DNA of 64,000 nucleotides from Parvularcula lutaonensis (GCF_014651915.1 NZ_BMXU01000002.1:439507-503506), one strand, 5' to 3'; shown: positions 25,337 to 34,862, numbered from the stretch's first letter. The notes: generated by a model from the letters alone, not told the origin. Program-made: numbers and translations.

Positions 25337-25867
25337 ATGAACACCACTGAACAGACCATTACGACGAGCGAGCTGAACGCGTGTCTCCCGGCTCTGTATC
25401 GGTTCGCCTACACGCTCACCCGCAATGATGACCGCGCTGCAGACCTGGTCCAGGACTGCGTGGAGCGCTGCCTGCGGAAGCAACATCTTTTCGACGGACA
25501 GAACCTGCGTTCGTGGATGTTCACCGTCTGCCGCCGCGTTTTCCTCAACCAGATCCGTCGGGACAAGGTCCGCGGCATTCCGGTGGACATGGATGACGCT
25601 CCTCAATCGAAACTCTCGATCAGTGCCTTCCAGGAGGATAAGATGCACTACCAGGATGTCGTCGAATGCTTCGGGCGACTGCCCCACAACGACAAAGTCG
25701 TTCTTTCCCTGGTGGCGATCGAGGGGCTCAAATACGAAGAAGCCGCTGAACTTCTCGAGGCCCCTGTCGGCACGGTCCGCTCTCGCCTGAGCCGCGCCCG
25801 TTCGCGCCTTCGCGAACTTCTCGAAACTTCGGAAACAGAGGGAACCTCGATGGCCTCCTCCGTGTAA
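25337..25867 (+). CDS. ECF-type RNA polymerase sigma factor
   Basis: A 176-residue sigma factor with regions 2 and 4 only. Region 2 reads LYRFAYTLTRNDDRAADLVQD and SWMFTVCRRVFLNQIRRD; region 4 reads LPHNDKVVLSLVAIEGLKYEEAA with recognition helix APVGTVRSRLSRARSRLRELL. CGGAG lies 7 nt before ATG 25337. The FLNQIRR and I-E-G-L features resemble ECF26-like factors more than EcfG, and it is followed by an anti-sigma-like gene, so it is probably a separate stress sigma, not the PhyR/NepR-controlled one. Confidence 0.87.
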   Translation: MNTTEQTITTSELNACLPALYRFAYTLTRNDDRAADLVQDCVERCLRKQHLFDGQNLRSWMFTVCRRVFLNQIRRDKVRGIPVDMDDAPQSKLSISAFQEDKMHYQDVVECFGRLPHNDKVVLSLVAIEGLKYEEAAELLEAPVGTVRSRLSRARSRLRELLETSETEGTSMASSV

Positions 25868-25875
25868 ATGGAGGT

Positions 25876-26136
25876 ATGGCTAACAAGGTCCACCTGATCA
25901 CCGAACAGGACGTCCACGCCTATATTGATGGCGAGTTGTCCGGAGAGCGCCGAATTGCAGTGGAGAGGTTCCTCGCCGAGAGGGACCTGCCACTTGAACG
26001 CGCAGCACGCTACTTGCGCAACAATTTCGACCTGCGAGCGGTCAAGGACGAGATCTACAAGGACGAAGAGCTCAAGGCCGAAATCGATCGGCTTCTCGCC
26101 AAGCGGCGGCCGAAATCGATCGCCGCTCCTGCGTGA
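25876..26136 (+). CDS. Short anti-sigma-factor-like protein
   Basis: An 86-residue cytosolic protein. The N-terminal ITEQDVHAYIDGELSGERR segment is the hallmark of anti-sigma domains that clamp ECF factors; no zinc Cys/His cluster and no transmembrane helix are present, so it looks like a reduced soluble form. The remainder is charged helix ending in a basic tail. It begins 8 nt after the sigma stop. The GGAGG motif lies almost directly against the ATG, an unusually short spacing, so initiation may depend on coupling to the sigma gene. Confidence 0.7.
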   Translation: MANKVHLITEQDVHAYIDGELSGERRIAVERFLAERDLPLERAARYLRNNFDLRAVKDEIYKDEELKAEIDRLLAKRRPKSIAAPA

Positions 26137-26157
26137 GCACCACTCCCCTCGATCTGG

Positions 26158-26181
26158 ACGGCGCCGCGGCGCCGTTTTTTT
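26158..26181 (+). terminator. Intrinsic terminator after the sigma/anti-sigma pair
   Basis: The GC-rich palindrome acggcgcc / ggcgccgt (26158-26175) is followed by seven T. A classic rho-independent terminator on the plus strand. Confidence 0.88.
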
Positions 26182-26261
26182 ATCGCCTCTCTCGTGATGA
26201 CGACTCCCGGGTTTGCGCCGCGCCGGCGAAGGCTTGCTGGCTTGTTCCGGGCAAAGCGAAC

Positions 26262-26293
26262 AAAAAAGCGGCACCGGGGCAAGGTGCCGCTTT
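26262..26293 (-). terminator. Intrinsic terminator after dps
   Basis: An 11-bp stem (aaagcggcacc 26265-26275 / ggtgccgcttt 26283-26293) with a 7-nt loop. On the minus strand the hairpin is followed by a run of T (complement of the a-run at 26262-26267), so it terminates the dps transcript. Confidence 0.85.
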
Positions 26294-26315
26294 CTTGTTG
26301 TCTATGGCGCTGCGC

Positions 26316-26840
26316 TTACGGCGTCGGCGCGCGATCATCGCCCATGGCGAGTGCCGAGAGCATCCAGCCGAACTCTTCATGGGTGCCGATCCGATCGGTG
26401 ATGAAATCAGCGGTGAAGGTGTCGCCGATTTCTTCCGCCTTCTCGACAATCGGGCGCATCGAACGGGCGATGTGCTGGTTGTCCAGTGCGAGTTCCTTGA
26501 GCATCGTGCCGGCGTCTGGCGTGCCCGTGACATCCTTGATCGTGCTCTGTTCGACATAACCAGCGAGACCAACGGGTGCAGCGAAGCCAAGCGACCGGAT
26601 GCGCTCAGCCAGGGCATCGATGGCTGTCGCCATATCCTGATATTGCTCCTCGGTCAGGTTATGGACCGAATAGAAGAGCGGACCGGTGACATTCCAGTGG
26701 TAGGCGTGCGTCTTGTGATACAGCACATAAGTGCTCGCCAACGCCTGACCGAGCATCTCGCAGAGCTCTTTGCGGTCATCGCGCTCAAGGCCGCTTTCGA
26801 CGACGTGTTCAGGCTGGTCAATTTTATGGGCTGCGGTCAT
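26316..26840 (-). CDS. dps: Dps family DNA-binding ferritin-like protein
   Basis: A 174-residue four-helix ferritin-like protein that oxidises and stores iron and protects DNA under stress. The inter-subunit ferroxidase motif is seen in the first third: TYVLYHKTHAYHWNVTGP and the following SVHNLTEEQYQDM, with the paired acidic residues. The N-terminal tail (about 1-25) is mixed charge. A strong terminator lies downstream. In alphaproteobacteria dps is commonly under general stress control; no clear GGAAC/CGTT pair is seen upstream here. Confidence 0.93.
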   Translation of the reverse strand: MTAAHKIDQPEHVVESGLERDDRKELCEMLGQALASTYVLYHKTHAYHWNVTGPLFYSVHNLTEEQYQDMATAIDALAERIRSLGFAAPVGLAGYVEQSTIKDVTGTPDAGTMLKELALDNQHIARSMRPIVEKAEEIGDTFTADFITDRIGTHEEFGWMLSALAMGDDRAPTP

Positions 26841-26877
26841 GGGGCCTCCTCGTTTTTTGGGAACCTGTGAAAGGGAA

Positions 26878-26905
26878 AGGCGGAACTTCGAGGAAAGTTC
26901 CGCCT
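26878..26905 (-). terminator. Intrinsic terminator after the DUF1328 gene
   Basis: An 11-bp perfect stem (aggcggaactt / aagttccgcct, 6-nt loop) followed on the minus strand by TTTCCCTTTC. It separates DUF1328 from dps. Confidence 0.75.
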
Positions 26906-26931
26906 CTCACCTGCGTCAAAATCGAGAGATG

Positions 26932-27093
26932 TCAGCGCTTGACGACCCGCATGATCAGCGAGATGGCGAACAGGGCGAGGAATACCCAGAAAAGGACAAT
27001 GGCGATCTGCGATGCAGCGCCGGCAATACCGCCGAATCCAAGGGCAGCGGCGACGAGAGCGATGATAAGAAAGGTCAGGGCCCATCCGAGCAT
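26932..27093 (-). CDS. DUF1328 small membrane protein (YtjA-like)
   Basis: A 53-residue protein with two hydrophobic helices: [20 protein letters not shown] and a second containing [13 protein letters not shown], the DUF1328 pattern, ending in a basic tail. ATG 27093 has a perfect AGGAGGT 5 nt upstream. These tiny inner-membrane proteins are often co-regulated with stress genes. Function unknown. Confidence 0.9.
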   Translation of the reverse strand: MLGWALTFLIIALVAAALGFGGIAGAASQIAIVLFWVFLALFAISLIMRVVKR

Positions 27094-27220
27094 GAGAAAC
27101 CTCCTAGAAAGGGCTGCGCCGGATCCATTCCGGCCATGGTGACCAAACACCGGGCGAAACTCTTCGTTTCTCGTAAGGTGCAGCTCTTGGTCCCTGTCGC
27201 GAGAAGGTGATCGGTCCTAA

Positions 27221-29398
27221 ATGGGCCGGATGACGGACCAGATCCTCCCGGAGAACCAGGGCTTCTCGGAAGCCATCGCCACTTATCACGGCCGCCTCAA
27301 ACCGGCTGAATGGACGCCGCACAGGCCGTCCCGCCCCTCGAAAATGGAGGGCGGAAGGAAATTCGAGGTCGTCTCGGACTACGAGCCCGCGGGCGACCAG
27401 CCCACCGCGATCGAAGAGCTGGTGGACGGAGTCAAGCTGCATGAGCGCGACCAGGTGCTGCTCGGTGTGACCGGCTCGGGCAAGACCTTCACCATGGCCA
27501 AGATCATAGAGGCGACCCAGAGGCCCGCCCTGATCCTCGCGCACAACAAGACGCTTGCCGCCCAGCTCTATGGCGAGTTCAAGGCGTTCTTCCCGAACAA
27601 CGCCGTCGAATACTTCGTCAGCTATTACGACTACTACCAGCCGGAGGCATACGTTCCGCGTACGGATACTTATATCGAAAAGGAATCGACGATTAACGAA
27701 CAGATCGACCGGATGCGCCACTCCGCGACGCGGTCGCTGCTGGAACGGGACGATGTCATCATCATCGCTTCGGTCTCGTGCATCTATGGTATCGGCTCTG
27801 TGGAAACCTACACGGCCATGGTCTTTGACCTCGAGGAAGGGGAGACTGTTGATCGCAAGACACTGCTCGCTGACCTCGTGGCCTTGCAGTACAAGCGGAA
27901 CGACGCCGCCTTCCAGCGCGGGACCTTCCGTGCACGGGGCGATACGATCGAGATCTTCCCGGCCCACTATGAAGACGCTGCCTGGCGCATCACGCTTTTC
28001 GGCGATGAGATCGAGGAGATCGTCGAGTTCGATCCGTTGACAGGCAAGAAGATCCAGAACCTCAAGAAGGTCCGTCTGTACGCGAACAGCCACTACGTCA
28101 CGCCGCGACCGACGCTGTCCCGCGCGATGAAGGAGATCAAGGCGGAGCTTGAGCGAACGCTGCCGATCCTGCACCAGGAAGGCAAGCTCCTTGAAGCCCA
28201 GCGCCTCGAGCAGCGGGTCCAGTTCGACCTCGAAATGATGCAGGCGACCGGTTCCTGCCAGGGGATCGAGAATTACTCGCGCTACCTGACCGGGCGCAAG
28301 CCGGGCGAGCCGCCGCCCACGCTGTTCGAGTACCTGCCGGAGAACGCTCTTCTGTTTGCAGACGAAAGCCATGTGACGATCCCGCAGATTGGCGCGATGT
28401 TCAAGGGCGACTATGCCCGTAAACGGACGTTGGCTGAGTATGGCTTCCGCCTACCGAGCTGCATGGACAACAGGCCCCTGAAGTTCGAAGAATGGGATGC
28501 CATGCGACCACAGACGATCCACGTCTCGGCCACGCCGGGTCCTTGGGAGCTCGAACGCACTGGCGGCGTCTTTACTGAACAGGTCATCCGCCCGACCGGT
28601 CTTGTGGACCCCCCGGTGGAAATCCGGCCGGTTTCGAAGGACGGCTTCAGCCAGGTCGACGATGTCATCGACGAGGTGAAACGGGTCGCAAAGAATGGCG
28701 GCCGCTCTCTTGTCACCACACTGACGAAAAAGATGGCGGAGAAGCTGACCGAGTACATGCACGACCAGGGCGTGAAAGTGCGCTACATGCACTCGGACGT
28801 CGATACGGTGGAACGTATCGAGATCATCCGCGATCTCCGCCTCGGCGTTTTCGATGTCCTCATCGGCATCAACCTTCTGCGCGAGGGCCTCGATATTCCC
28901 GAGTGCCAGTTTGTCGGCATTCTCGATGCCGACAAGGAAGGTTTCTTGCGCTCGGAAACATCACTGGTGCAGACGATCGGTCGCGCTGCGCGCAACGTCG
29001 AAGGGCGTGTCATTCTCTATGCGGATCGCATGACCGGTTCGATGGAACGTGCGCTGGCCGAGACGACCCGCCGCCGTGAGAAGCAACTCGCCCATAATGA
29101 GAGGCACGGCATCACCCCGCAGACCGTGAAGGCGAAGATTGCCGAGATCGTCGATAGCGATGACGAGGGCGCCAAGGCCGCCGCCGGTACGACCTTCACG
29201 TCGCAGAAGTTGACCAGTGGCATGGGCGCCATGGCAGAGGAGCGTGCAGCATATGCTCCGGGGGCCAACATGCAGGCCCACATCAAGGCCCTCGAGAAGC
29301 AGATGCGCGAGGCCGCAGCGGATCTCGACTTCGAAAAGGCCGCAGAACTCCGCGACGAGATCAAGAAGCTGCAGGAGCTCGAACTGGCGGCGTCGTGA
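27221..29398 (+). CDS. uvrB: Excinuclease ABC subunit B (UvrB)
   Basis: A 725-residue DNA-damage recognition helicase of nucleotide excision repair. Walker [11 protein letters not shown] is near residue 85, the damage-probing beta hairpin [20 protein letters not shown] near 131-150, the helicase motif [11 protein letters not shown] near 390, and QTIGRAARN near 590. The C-terminal UVR motif (about 690-720) for UvrC contact is present. The N-terminus has about 40 extra residues before the conserved core, as in other alphaproteobacteria. ATG 27221 is used; ATG 27230 is an alternative. Confidence 0.97.
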   Translation: MGRMTDQILPENQGFSEAIATYHGRLKPAEWTPHRPSRPSKMEGGRKFEVVSDYEPAGDQPTAIEELVDGVKLHERDQVLLGVTGSGKTFTMAKIIEATQRPALILAHNKTLAAQLYGEFKAFFPNNAVEYFVSYYDYYQPEAYVPRTDTYIEKESTINEQIDRMRHSATRSLLERDDVIIIASVSCIYGIGSVETYTAMVFDLEEGETVDRKTLLADLVALQYKRNDAAFQRGTFRARGDTIEIFPAHYEDAAWRITLFGDEIEEIVEFDPLTGKKIQNLKKVRLYANSHYVTPRPTLSRAMKEIKAELERTLPILHQEGKLLEAQRLEQRVQFDLEMMQATGSCQGIENYSRYLTGRKPGEPPPTLFEYLPENALLFADESHVTIPQIGAMFKGDYARKRTLAEYGFRLPSCMDNRPLKFEEWDAMRPQTIHVSATPGPWELERTGGVFTEQVIRPTGLVDPPVEIRPVSKDGFSQVDDVIDEVKRVAKNGGRSLVTTLTKKMAEKLTEYMHDQGVKVRYMHSDVDTVERIEIIRDLRLGVFDVLIGINLLREGLDIPECQFVGILDADKEGFLRSETSLVQTIGRAARNVEGRVILYADRMTGSMERALAETTRRREKQLAHNERHGITPQTVKAKIAEIVDSDDEGAKAAAGTTFTSQKLTSGMGAMAEERAAYAPGANMQAHIKALEKQMREAAADLDFEKAAELRDEIKKLQELELAAS

Positions 29399-29447
29399 CC
29401 TGACGGAATGTCCGCGGTTGCCGCCAAGCCGCACAGGCCAAAAAAAT

Positions 29448-29473
29448 AGCCTGCCAGGTTTCCCTGGCAGGCT
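29448..29473. terminator. Bidirectional terminator between uvrB and the M16 peptidase
   Basis: An 11-bp stem (agcctgccagg / cctggcaggct) with a TTTC loop, flanked by an A-run on the left and a T-rich run on the right, so it ends transcription from both convergent genes. Confidence 0.88.
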
Positions 29474-29497
29474 TCTCTTTTCTCAGTTGTCTGAGTA

Positions 29498-32221
29498 TCA
29501 GAGTTCGTCGAGGCTCATCACCGTGACCGGGCCGATGCCGGCTGCTTCGATATCGTCGCGGATCTTCTCGGCATCGCCGATGATCATCCACACGAGCTTT
29601 TCAGGCCGCAGGACCTCGCCAGCGGCCCGTTCGATAGCCGCTGTGTCGAGGCTGCGATACTTCGCTGGCAGGGTTTCCGGATAGTTGTAATCCCTGCCAT
29701 AGCGACCGCTCGACAGGAGGCTGCCAAGCACCGCCCGCGACGTTTCGTACTGGCCAGGCAGCGAGCGGACATTGTCGAGAATGACCCGGTTCAGCTCTTC
29801 CTCGGTGGGAGGGTTCTCGCCCATGAAACCGTTCAGTTCCGAGAGGATCTCCGCGATCGACTCGGCGGTCTTGTCGGTCTGGACTGGTGCGATGATGATG
29901 AACGGACGCTGGCCCTCGGCACCGACGAGCGTCGAATAGGCACCATAGGACCAACCCTTTTCTTCACGCAGGTTGGAGTTGATCCGTGCGTTGAAGCTAC
30001 CGCCCAGGACCTCGTTCATGGCCGTGATTTCGATGTTGTTCTCGACACCCGTCGGGGGCGCGATATGGCCGGCGAGGATGAAGGATTGCGGCGAGCCGGG
30101 ACGGTCGACGAGAACCACCTGCGGCTCTGCATAACCGACCTCGGCGATGTTCTTCTCCGGCTTCGGACCCGAGGCCTTCCAATCACCGAAGGTGCGTTCG
30201 AGAAGGGGACGGATCTCGTCCATCGTCGTGTCGCCGACGACATAGATCGTCGCGTTGTCGGGCCGCATCCACCGGTTCTTGAAGCTGACGAGGTCGTCAC
30301 GGCTGATCGACTGGACGTCGTCCTCCGTACCCGAGCCGGTCAGCGGCATGCCATAGGCGTGGTCGGGACCATACATGAGACTCGGCAGCATACGGATGGC
30401 AATCGAAGTCGGGTTCGACTTTTCTTGTGCGATGCCGGTCAGGATCTGCGTGCGCTGGCGTTCGATCTCCTCTTCGTCGAACTTCGGGCGGAGGATCACG
30501 TCGCCGAGAATGTCGAGCGAAGGCCGGAGGTTTTCCTTGAGCGCCGACATCTGCACGGTGGTCGCATCGAGGTTAGAGCCCGCTCCGAGTGTCGCGCCGA
30601 GCTTCTCGAGTTCGGCGGCCAGCTCGAGCGCGTCATACTTGCCTGCGCCTTCGTCGAGCATGCGCGCGGTGAAGTTGGCAAGGCCAAGCTTTCCGCCCTG
30701 GTCCGCGGCATAGCCAGCGTCGAACTGCACGGCGATGTTCACGACAGGAATCGTGTCGCGTTGCGCGAGCACGACCTTCACGCCGTTCGACAGTTCCGCC
30801 GTCTGAACATCGGGGAAGTCCAGTTCGGTCTCGCCGGTAACATCGGGCAGGCCGGTCGAACGGTCGACGCCCGTCGCTGCAACCTCGCCCTTTTCGAAAG
30901 GCAAGACGGTGAGCTGGTAGTAGTTGTCCTTCAGCCATTTCTGCGCCGCACTCTGGACGCCGCGGACCGTGGCGGCTTCGAGCTCTTCGAGCTCGGTCTG
31001 GAAGAAGCCAGGATCGCCTGCGACCAGTTCGCCCTGGGCCAGCGTCACGGCCTTGCCGCCGAAGCCCCCGACCTCTTCAAGGCCACGGATGATGCTCGCG
31101 CGGGTCTTGGTCGAGACGAGATCGACTTCGTCCTTGCGCGGAGGACGCGCGAGGAATTTCTCGATTTCAGCGTCGAGGGCCTTCTCGACTTCTTCGACGC
31201 TCTCGCCGTCCTTCACCGAGACCACCACGCCGAAGATCGACGACATGATGTTCTCGAAGTTGAAGACCGAGACGTCGGTTGCGATCTGGCGATCGTAAAC
31301 CAGCTCCTTGTAAAGGCGCGAGTTCTTGCCGTCACCGAGGATCGAAGCAGCGATTGCAAGGTCCGTTGACTGAGGATCGGCATCGCCCGGAGCTGCCCAG
31401 ACGCGGTAGATGCGGGCCTGCGGGACCTGGTCATACATGGTCTCGCGGCTGACCGTCTCGCGGTCGGGAACCCAGCTCTCCCATTTGGTCAGCGGCGGAC
31501 CCGGTTCGATATCGCCGAAATACTTCTCGACCAGCGGCTTGGCCTGTTCCGCATCGATATCGCCGGCAAGGACGAGGATGGCATTGTTCGGGCCGTAATA
31601 CTCCTCGAACCAGGCTTTCACGTCTTCGAGCGAAGCGGCATCGAGATCTTCCATCGATCCGATCACGGAGTGGCTGTAGGGGTGGCCCTCCGGGAACAGG
31701 CCTTCGAGGATGTTGGTGAAGACGCGGCCATAGGGTTGGTTCTCGCCCTGCCGCTTCTCGTTCTGGACGACGCCGCGCTGCTCATCCAGCTTCTCCTGCG
31801 TCACCGCGCCGAGGAAGTGGCCCATGCGGTCCGATTCCATCCAGAGGATGCGGTCGAGGGCCGGGGTCGGCACCGTCTGGAAATAGTTGGTGCGGTCGAG
31901 GTTCGTCGTGCCGTTGAGGCCCGTGGCGCCGACTTCCTGCAACGGCTTGAACCACTCATCGTCGTAGTTCTCGGTGCCATTGAACATCAGGTGCTCGAAC
32001 AGGTGGGCAAAGCCCGTCTTGCCTTCGGGTTCATCCTTGGAGCCGACCTTGTACCAGACGCTGACTGCGACGACGGGGGCCTTGCGGTCCTCATGCACGA
32101 TGACCGTCAGGCCGTTGTCGGTCTCGAACTTCTCGAAGGGGATGTCGATGTCCTGGGCAAAGGCGTTGGCCGCCAGGGCCACCGCACTGCCTGCAAGGGT
32201 GAGAAGACGTTTCACGGGCAC
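29498..32221 (-). CDS. M16 family zinc metallopeptidase (pitrilysin-like), exported
   Basis: A 907-residue protein with a Sec signal peptide (residues 1-22, ending AFAQ). It has two M16 units. The first carries the inverted zinc motif H73-L-F-E76-H77 and a downstream Glu in VVQNEKRQ, so it is catalytic. The second unit (about 470-900) lacks the HxxEH motif and is the inactive partner, with the SFNARINSNLREEKGWSYG substrate-clamp segment. Such single-chain pairs form a clam-shaped chamber that degrades short peptides in the periplasm. Confidence 0.93.
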   Translation of the reverse strand: MPVKRLLTLAGSAVALAANAFAQDIDIPFEKFETDNGLTVIVHEDRKAPVVAVSVWYKVGSKDEPEGKTGFAHLFEHLMFNGTENYDDEWFKPLQEVGATGLNGTTNLDRTNYFQTVPTPALDRILWMESDRMGHFLGAVTQEKLDEQRGVVQNEKRQGENQPYGRVFTNILEGLFPEGHPYSHSVIGSMEDLDAASLEDVKAWFEEYYGPNNAILVLAGDIDAEQAKPLVEKYFGDIEPGPPLTKWESWVPDRETVSRETMYDQVPQARIYRVWAAPGDADPQSTDLAIAASILGDGKNSRLYKELVYDRQIATDVSVFNFENIMSSIFGVVVSVKDGESVEEVEKALDAEIEKFLARPPRKDEVDLVSTKTRASIIRGLEEVGGFGGKAVTLAQGELVAGDPGFFQTELEELEAATVRGVQSAAQKWLKDNYYQLTVLPFEKGEVAATGVDRSTGLPDVTGETELDFPDVQTAELSNGVKVVLAQRDTIPVVNIAVQFDAGYAADQGGKLGLANFTARMLDEGAGKYDALELAAELEKLGATLGAGSNLDATTVQMSALKENLRPSLDILGDVILRPKFDEEEIERQRTQILTGIAQEKSNPTSIAIRMLPSLMYGPDHAYGMPLTGSGTEDDVQSISRDDLVSFKNRWMRPDNATIYVVGDTTMDEIRPLLERTFGDWKASGPKPEKNIAEVGYAEPQVVLVDRPGSPQSFILAGHIAPPTGVENNIEITAMNEVLGGSFNARINSNLREEKGWSYGAYSTLVGAEGQRPFIIIAPVQTDKTAESIAEILSELNGFMGENPPTEEELNRVILDNVRSLPGQYETSRAVLGSLLSSGRYGRDYNYPETLPAKYRSLDTAAIERAAGEVLRPEKLVWMIIGDAEKIRDDIEAAGIGPVTVMSLDEL

Positions 32222-32392
32222 TTCCTCCTTCCCGCCCCACCGGCGGGATTTCTTGAATATCGATATGGGATGTAGCCAGTGGCAGGGGGAGGCGCAACGG
32301 CGAAAAACTGCTTATTTTCTAGGGGCTTGCAAGGTCAAATCTCGCATTGAGGCAGCCGGGTCGTTATCTGAGACACCAACAGGAGAGCCGTC

Positions 32393-33073
32393 ATGCGCGA
32401 CAAACTCAACCTTCCCGAGGAGCTCCTGCTCCTGATCCTCGATGATGACACAGGGCGCGAGCGGGCCTCCCTCGTCAGCTATCTGTCCGCAGGCGCGGCA
32501 TTGGCCGAGTTCGCACTCGAGGAGCGCGTGGCCGTCACTGGCGAGGACCGAAAGCAGCGCTATGAGCTGGTCGATCCATCGCGCCCGGACCATCCCTACC
32601 TCGCGGCAGTTCTCGACGTGATGAATGACCGCGGTTTTTCCAAGAGCCCGCAAAGCCTCGTTTCTGCGGTTGGCGGAAAAGGAAGGCTCCTCGAACACCT
32701 CCGCAGCGCATTGGTGGACAAGGGGATCCTCCGCCGCGAGAGGAAGAAGGCGCTCGGCCTCTTCTCGTACACTGTCTATCCGCTTGCGGATCGCGCAGCG
32801 GAGGAGGCGGTGAAGGCCCGCATCAAGATGACGATCACGAGCGAGGGCGAAGTCTCGCCACGCGATGCTGTCCTCATCACGCTGGTGAAACATGCAGGGA
32901 TCCTCCACCGCACCTTCGGCAGGGACCTGATCGGGGAGCGCAAGCGGCGGATCAAGGAAATCACCCAAGGCGAGCACCTCGCCACGTCCGCGACCCATGC
33001 CGCGATCGCCGCAGTTCAGGCCGCACTCATCGCCGCGACCACCGCCAGCACCGTAGCGGCGACGTCCGGCTAG
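32393..33073 (+). CDS. GPP34 (GOLPH3-like) family protein
   Basis: A 226-residue protein. It starts LNLPEELLLLILDDDTG, then has a helical body with ALAEFALEERV and RRERKKALGLFSYTVYP, the GPP34/Vps74 order. In eukaryotes this fold binds phosphatidylinositol-4-phosphate on the Golgi; bacterial copies are known mostly from actinomycetes and lack a defined role. The C-terminus is Ala/Thr-rich (about 195-226). The ATG has AGGAG 8 nt upstream. Its stop overlaps the convergent queE stop by 4 bp. Confidence 0.82.
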   Translation: MRDKLNLPEELLLLILDDDTGRERASLVSYLSAGAALAEFALEERVAVTGEDRKQRYELVDPSRPDHPYLAAVLDVMNDRGFSKSPQSLVSAVGGKGRLLEHLRSALVDKGILRRERKKALGLFSYTVYPLADRAAEEAVKARIKMTITSEGEVSPRDAVLITLVKHAGILHRTFGRDLIGERKRRIKEITQGEHLATSATHAAIAAVQAALIAATTASTVAATSG

Positions 33074-33816
33074 GTCCCGCGGCTGTCGCCGAAGAGGCGG
33101 ATGTGCTGGCGGTCTGTGAGGTTGAAGCCGCGCCGAAGCGTGGCCCGGGTGATCTTCCGCAATGAATTGTTCAGCGCACGGGCATTCCGGCCCTCGGGCA
33201 TGATCCAGACCCGCCGGGAGTCGATGCCGCGCGTCGCCTGGCTGACCCTGATGATATCGGTCTGGCGCTTGGCGACGAACTTGAACTGCGCGTTTTCGAT
33301 GTCGCGAAAGTTCTCGATCCCGAGGGACAGGACTTCCGGATCATTGCCGGAGTGCTTCAGCTTAGGCGACACCATGAAGAGGTCGGCGCTCTCGATAAGA
33401 TCCGGGTGCGGAGCGAACGTGCCATTGGTCTCGATCTCGACGGAGAGGTCAGCCCGCGTGCCCTTGATCGCCCGGGCGAGGGCGAGGACCTGCTGTGGCT
33501 GCATTAGCGGCTCGCCGCCAGTGATGACGACACCGGGAGCGTTGAAAGCGATGATCCGCTCCAGCGCCTCGGGCAGGTCGAGCCTTGTCATCTCCTTGGC
33601 AGGCGAGAACTTCACGCCGTCCGTGTGGCGGTAGTCCGTACCCTGCCAGTTCCATGTGTAAGGCGTATCGCACCAGCGGCAGTGGAGGTTGCAGCCTGAA
33701 AGCCTGATGAAGGTCCGCACGCGGCCAGCCATCGGCCCTTCGCCCTGGAACGAGCGGAAGATCTCCGGTCCGCCGAGGTCGTCGACGGCGAGCTTGAGAT
33801 CAGCTACAGCAGTCAT
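33070..33816 (-). CDS. queE: 7-carboxy-7-deazaguanine synthase QueE
   Basis: A 248-residue radical SAM enzyme converting 6-carboxytetrahydropterin to 7-carboxy-7-deazaguanine for queuosine. The [4Fe-4S] ligands are C42, C46 and C49 in SGCNLHCRWCDTPY, the CX3CX2C spacing. The SAM-binding VVITGGEPL motif and VEIETNG follow. It is the last gene of the overlapping nuoH-nuoI-merT-GDCCVxC-queE run and overlaps its upstream neighbour by 17 bp. QueC and QueD are not in the window. Confidence 0.94.
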   Translation of the reverse strand: MTAVADLKLAVDDLGGPEIFRSFQGEGPMAGRVRTFIRLSGCNLHCRWCDTPYTWNWQGTDYRHTDGVKFSPAKEMTRLDLPEALERIIAFNAPGVVITGGEPLMQPQQVLALARAIKGTRADLSVEIETNGTFAPHPDLIESADLFMVSPKLKHSGNDPEVLSLGIENFRDIENAQFKFVAKRQTDIIRVSQATRGIDSRRVWIMPEGRNARALNNSLRKITRATLRRGFNLTDRQHIRLFGDSRGT

Positions 33817-34012
33817 TGCCGAGCTGGATAGGCGGGCATTTCACGTCACCATAGCTGCAGTATACGCAGCAGTCCCCCGGCAAAGGCTTGAGGACTTCCC
33901 CGCAGCCTTTGCAGTCATAGAAATATTGGCAGGCGTCCGTCGGCATCTCGTCCTTCGAGGCATGGCCACAGAGGGGGCATGTGATGGTGGAATGTGTTTC
34001 GAAGGTGCTCAT
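33800..34012 (-). CDS. GDCCVxC domain Cys-rich protein (mercury-resistance associated)
   Basis: A 70-residue Cys-rich protein from ATG 34012. It has CPLCGHASKDEMP, then CKGCGEVLKP and the signature PGDCCVYCSYGDVKCPP, with ten Cys in total. The GDCCVxC family occurs beside mercuric transporter genes and is thought to bind metal. The start overlaps the merT stop (ATGA), and the end overlaps queE by 17 bp. The ligand is inferred from context. Confidence 0.85.
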   Translation of the reverse strand: MSTFETHSTITCPLCGHASKDEMPTDACQYFYDCKGCGEVLKPLPGDCCVYCSYGDVKCPPIQLGNDCCS

Positions 34013-34374
34013 CGTCCTGATGCCCAACGCAGAAGCTGTCCCTCATAGTTCGGAAGGATGAGGCTTGTTGCAAGAAGCAGCGCGATGACGAAGACGGCTG
34101 CAACGAGCCAGGGACGAAGCGGCTGTTTCGATGCCGCCGCGAAGGCCAGCGCTGAGACACCGAAGATGACCCCGGCACCGAGGAACCATTCCTGGTAGCG
34201 CGCAAACAGGGCGAGGTGTCCGACCACTGCGCTCGAAAGCCCCAAATTGACCAGCAGAACCGGCAGGAAGCAGCACGATGACCCGATCACAGCTCCCAGG
34301 CCGGCGAGGATGCCGCCGCCAGCGGTTATCCTGCCGGTTCGGGACGCCCGCATAGGCAATTGGCCGCACGCCAT
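34009..34374 (-). CDS. merT: MerT-type mercuric ion transport protein
   Basis: A 121-residue membrane protein with three hydrophobic helices. The vicinal Cys34-Cys35 in the first helix (GSSCCFLPVLLVNLG) is the MerT Hg(II) pathway signature. The rest, with YQEWFLGAGVIFG, also fits MerT. The ATG overlaps the nuoI stop by 1 nt (TGATG), implying coupling. No merR, merP or merA is visible, so import of Hg(II) without reduction here would be odd; another metal is possible. Confidence 0.78.
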   Translation of the reverse strand: MACGQLPMRASRTGRITAGGGILAGLGAVIGSSCCFLPVLLVNLGLSSAVVGHLALFARYQEWFLGAGVIFGVSALAFAAASKQPLRPWLVAAVFVIALLLATSLILPNYEGQLLRWASGR

Positions 34375-34862
34375 CAGCGATAGGGTGCATCCATCTCGAT
34401 GTTGCGGGCAATTTCCCGCTCCCAGCGGTCGCCATTCGCGAGCAGCTTTTCCTTGTTGTAGAAGAGCTCTTCGCGGGTCTCGGTGGCGAATTCGAGGTTC
34501 GGGCCTTCGACGATCGCGTCGACCGGGCAGCTTTCCTGGCAGTAGCCGCAATAGATGCACTTGGTCATGTCGATGTCGTAGCGCGTCGTGCGGCGGCTGC
34601 CGTCTTCGCGCGGCTCGGCGTCGATGGTGATGGCCTGGGCCGGGCAGACAGCCTCGCAGAGCTTGCAGGCGATGCAGCGCTCTTCGCCGTTCGGGTAGCG
34701 GCGCAGGGCGTGCTCGCCGCGGAAGCGCGGGCTGATCGCACCGCGCTCGAAGGGATAGTTCACCGTGAACTTCGGCCGGAAATAGTATTTCAGGCCGAGC
34801 CAGAAGGCACCGAGAAAGTCGGTGAGAAGAGCGCCTTTCAGCGCTTGGGCGACGCGGCTCAT
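34374..34862 (-). CDS. nuoI: NADH-quinone oxidoreductase subunit I
   Basis: A 162-residue Complex I subunit with two [4Fe-4S] clusters: [16 protein letters not shown] and [16 protein letters not shown], each CxxCxxCxxxCP. The N-terminus has the amphipathic helices that sit on the membrane arm ([13 protein letters not shown]). It shuttles electrons toward quinone next to NuoH. It overlaps nuoH by 4 bp and merT by 1 nt. The usual downstream nuoJ is absent here. Confidence 0.96.
   Translation of the reverse strand: MSRVAQALKGALLTDFLGAFWLGLKYYFRPKFTVNYPFERGAISPRFRGEHALRRYPNGEERCIACKLCEAVCPAQAITIDAEPREDGSRRTTRYDIDMTKCIYCGYCQESCPVDAIVEGPNLEFATETREELFYNKEKLLANGDRWEREIARNIEMDAPYR

Noticed and set aside
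25337-25867. Calling the ECF factor EcfG
   Set aside because: Region 4 and the linker resemble ECF26-like factors, the partner is not NepR-like, and no EcfG promoter precedes it.
25876-26136. Calling the 86-residue protein NepR
   Set aside because: It has the AYIDGEL anti-sigma segment, not the NepR helices, and follows a non-EcfG sigma.
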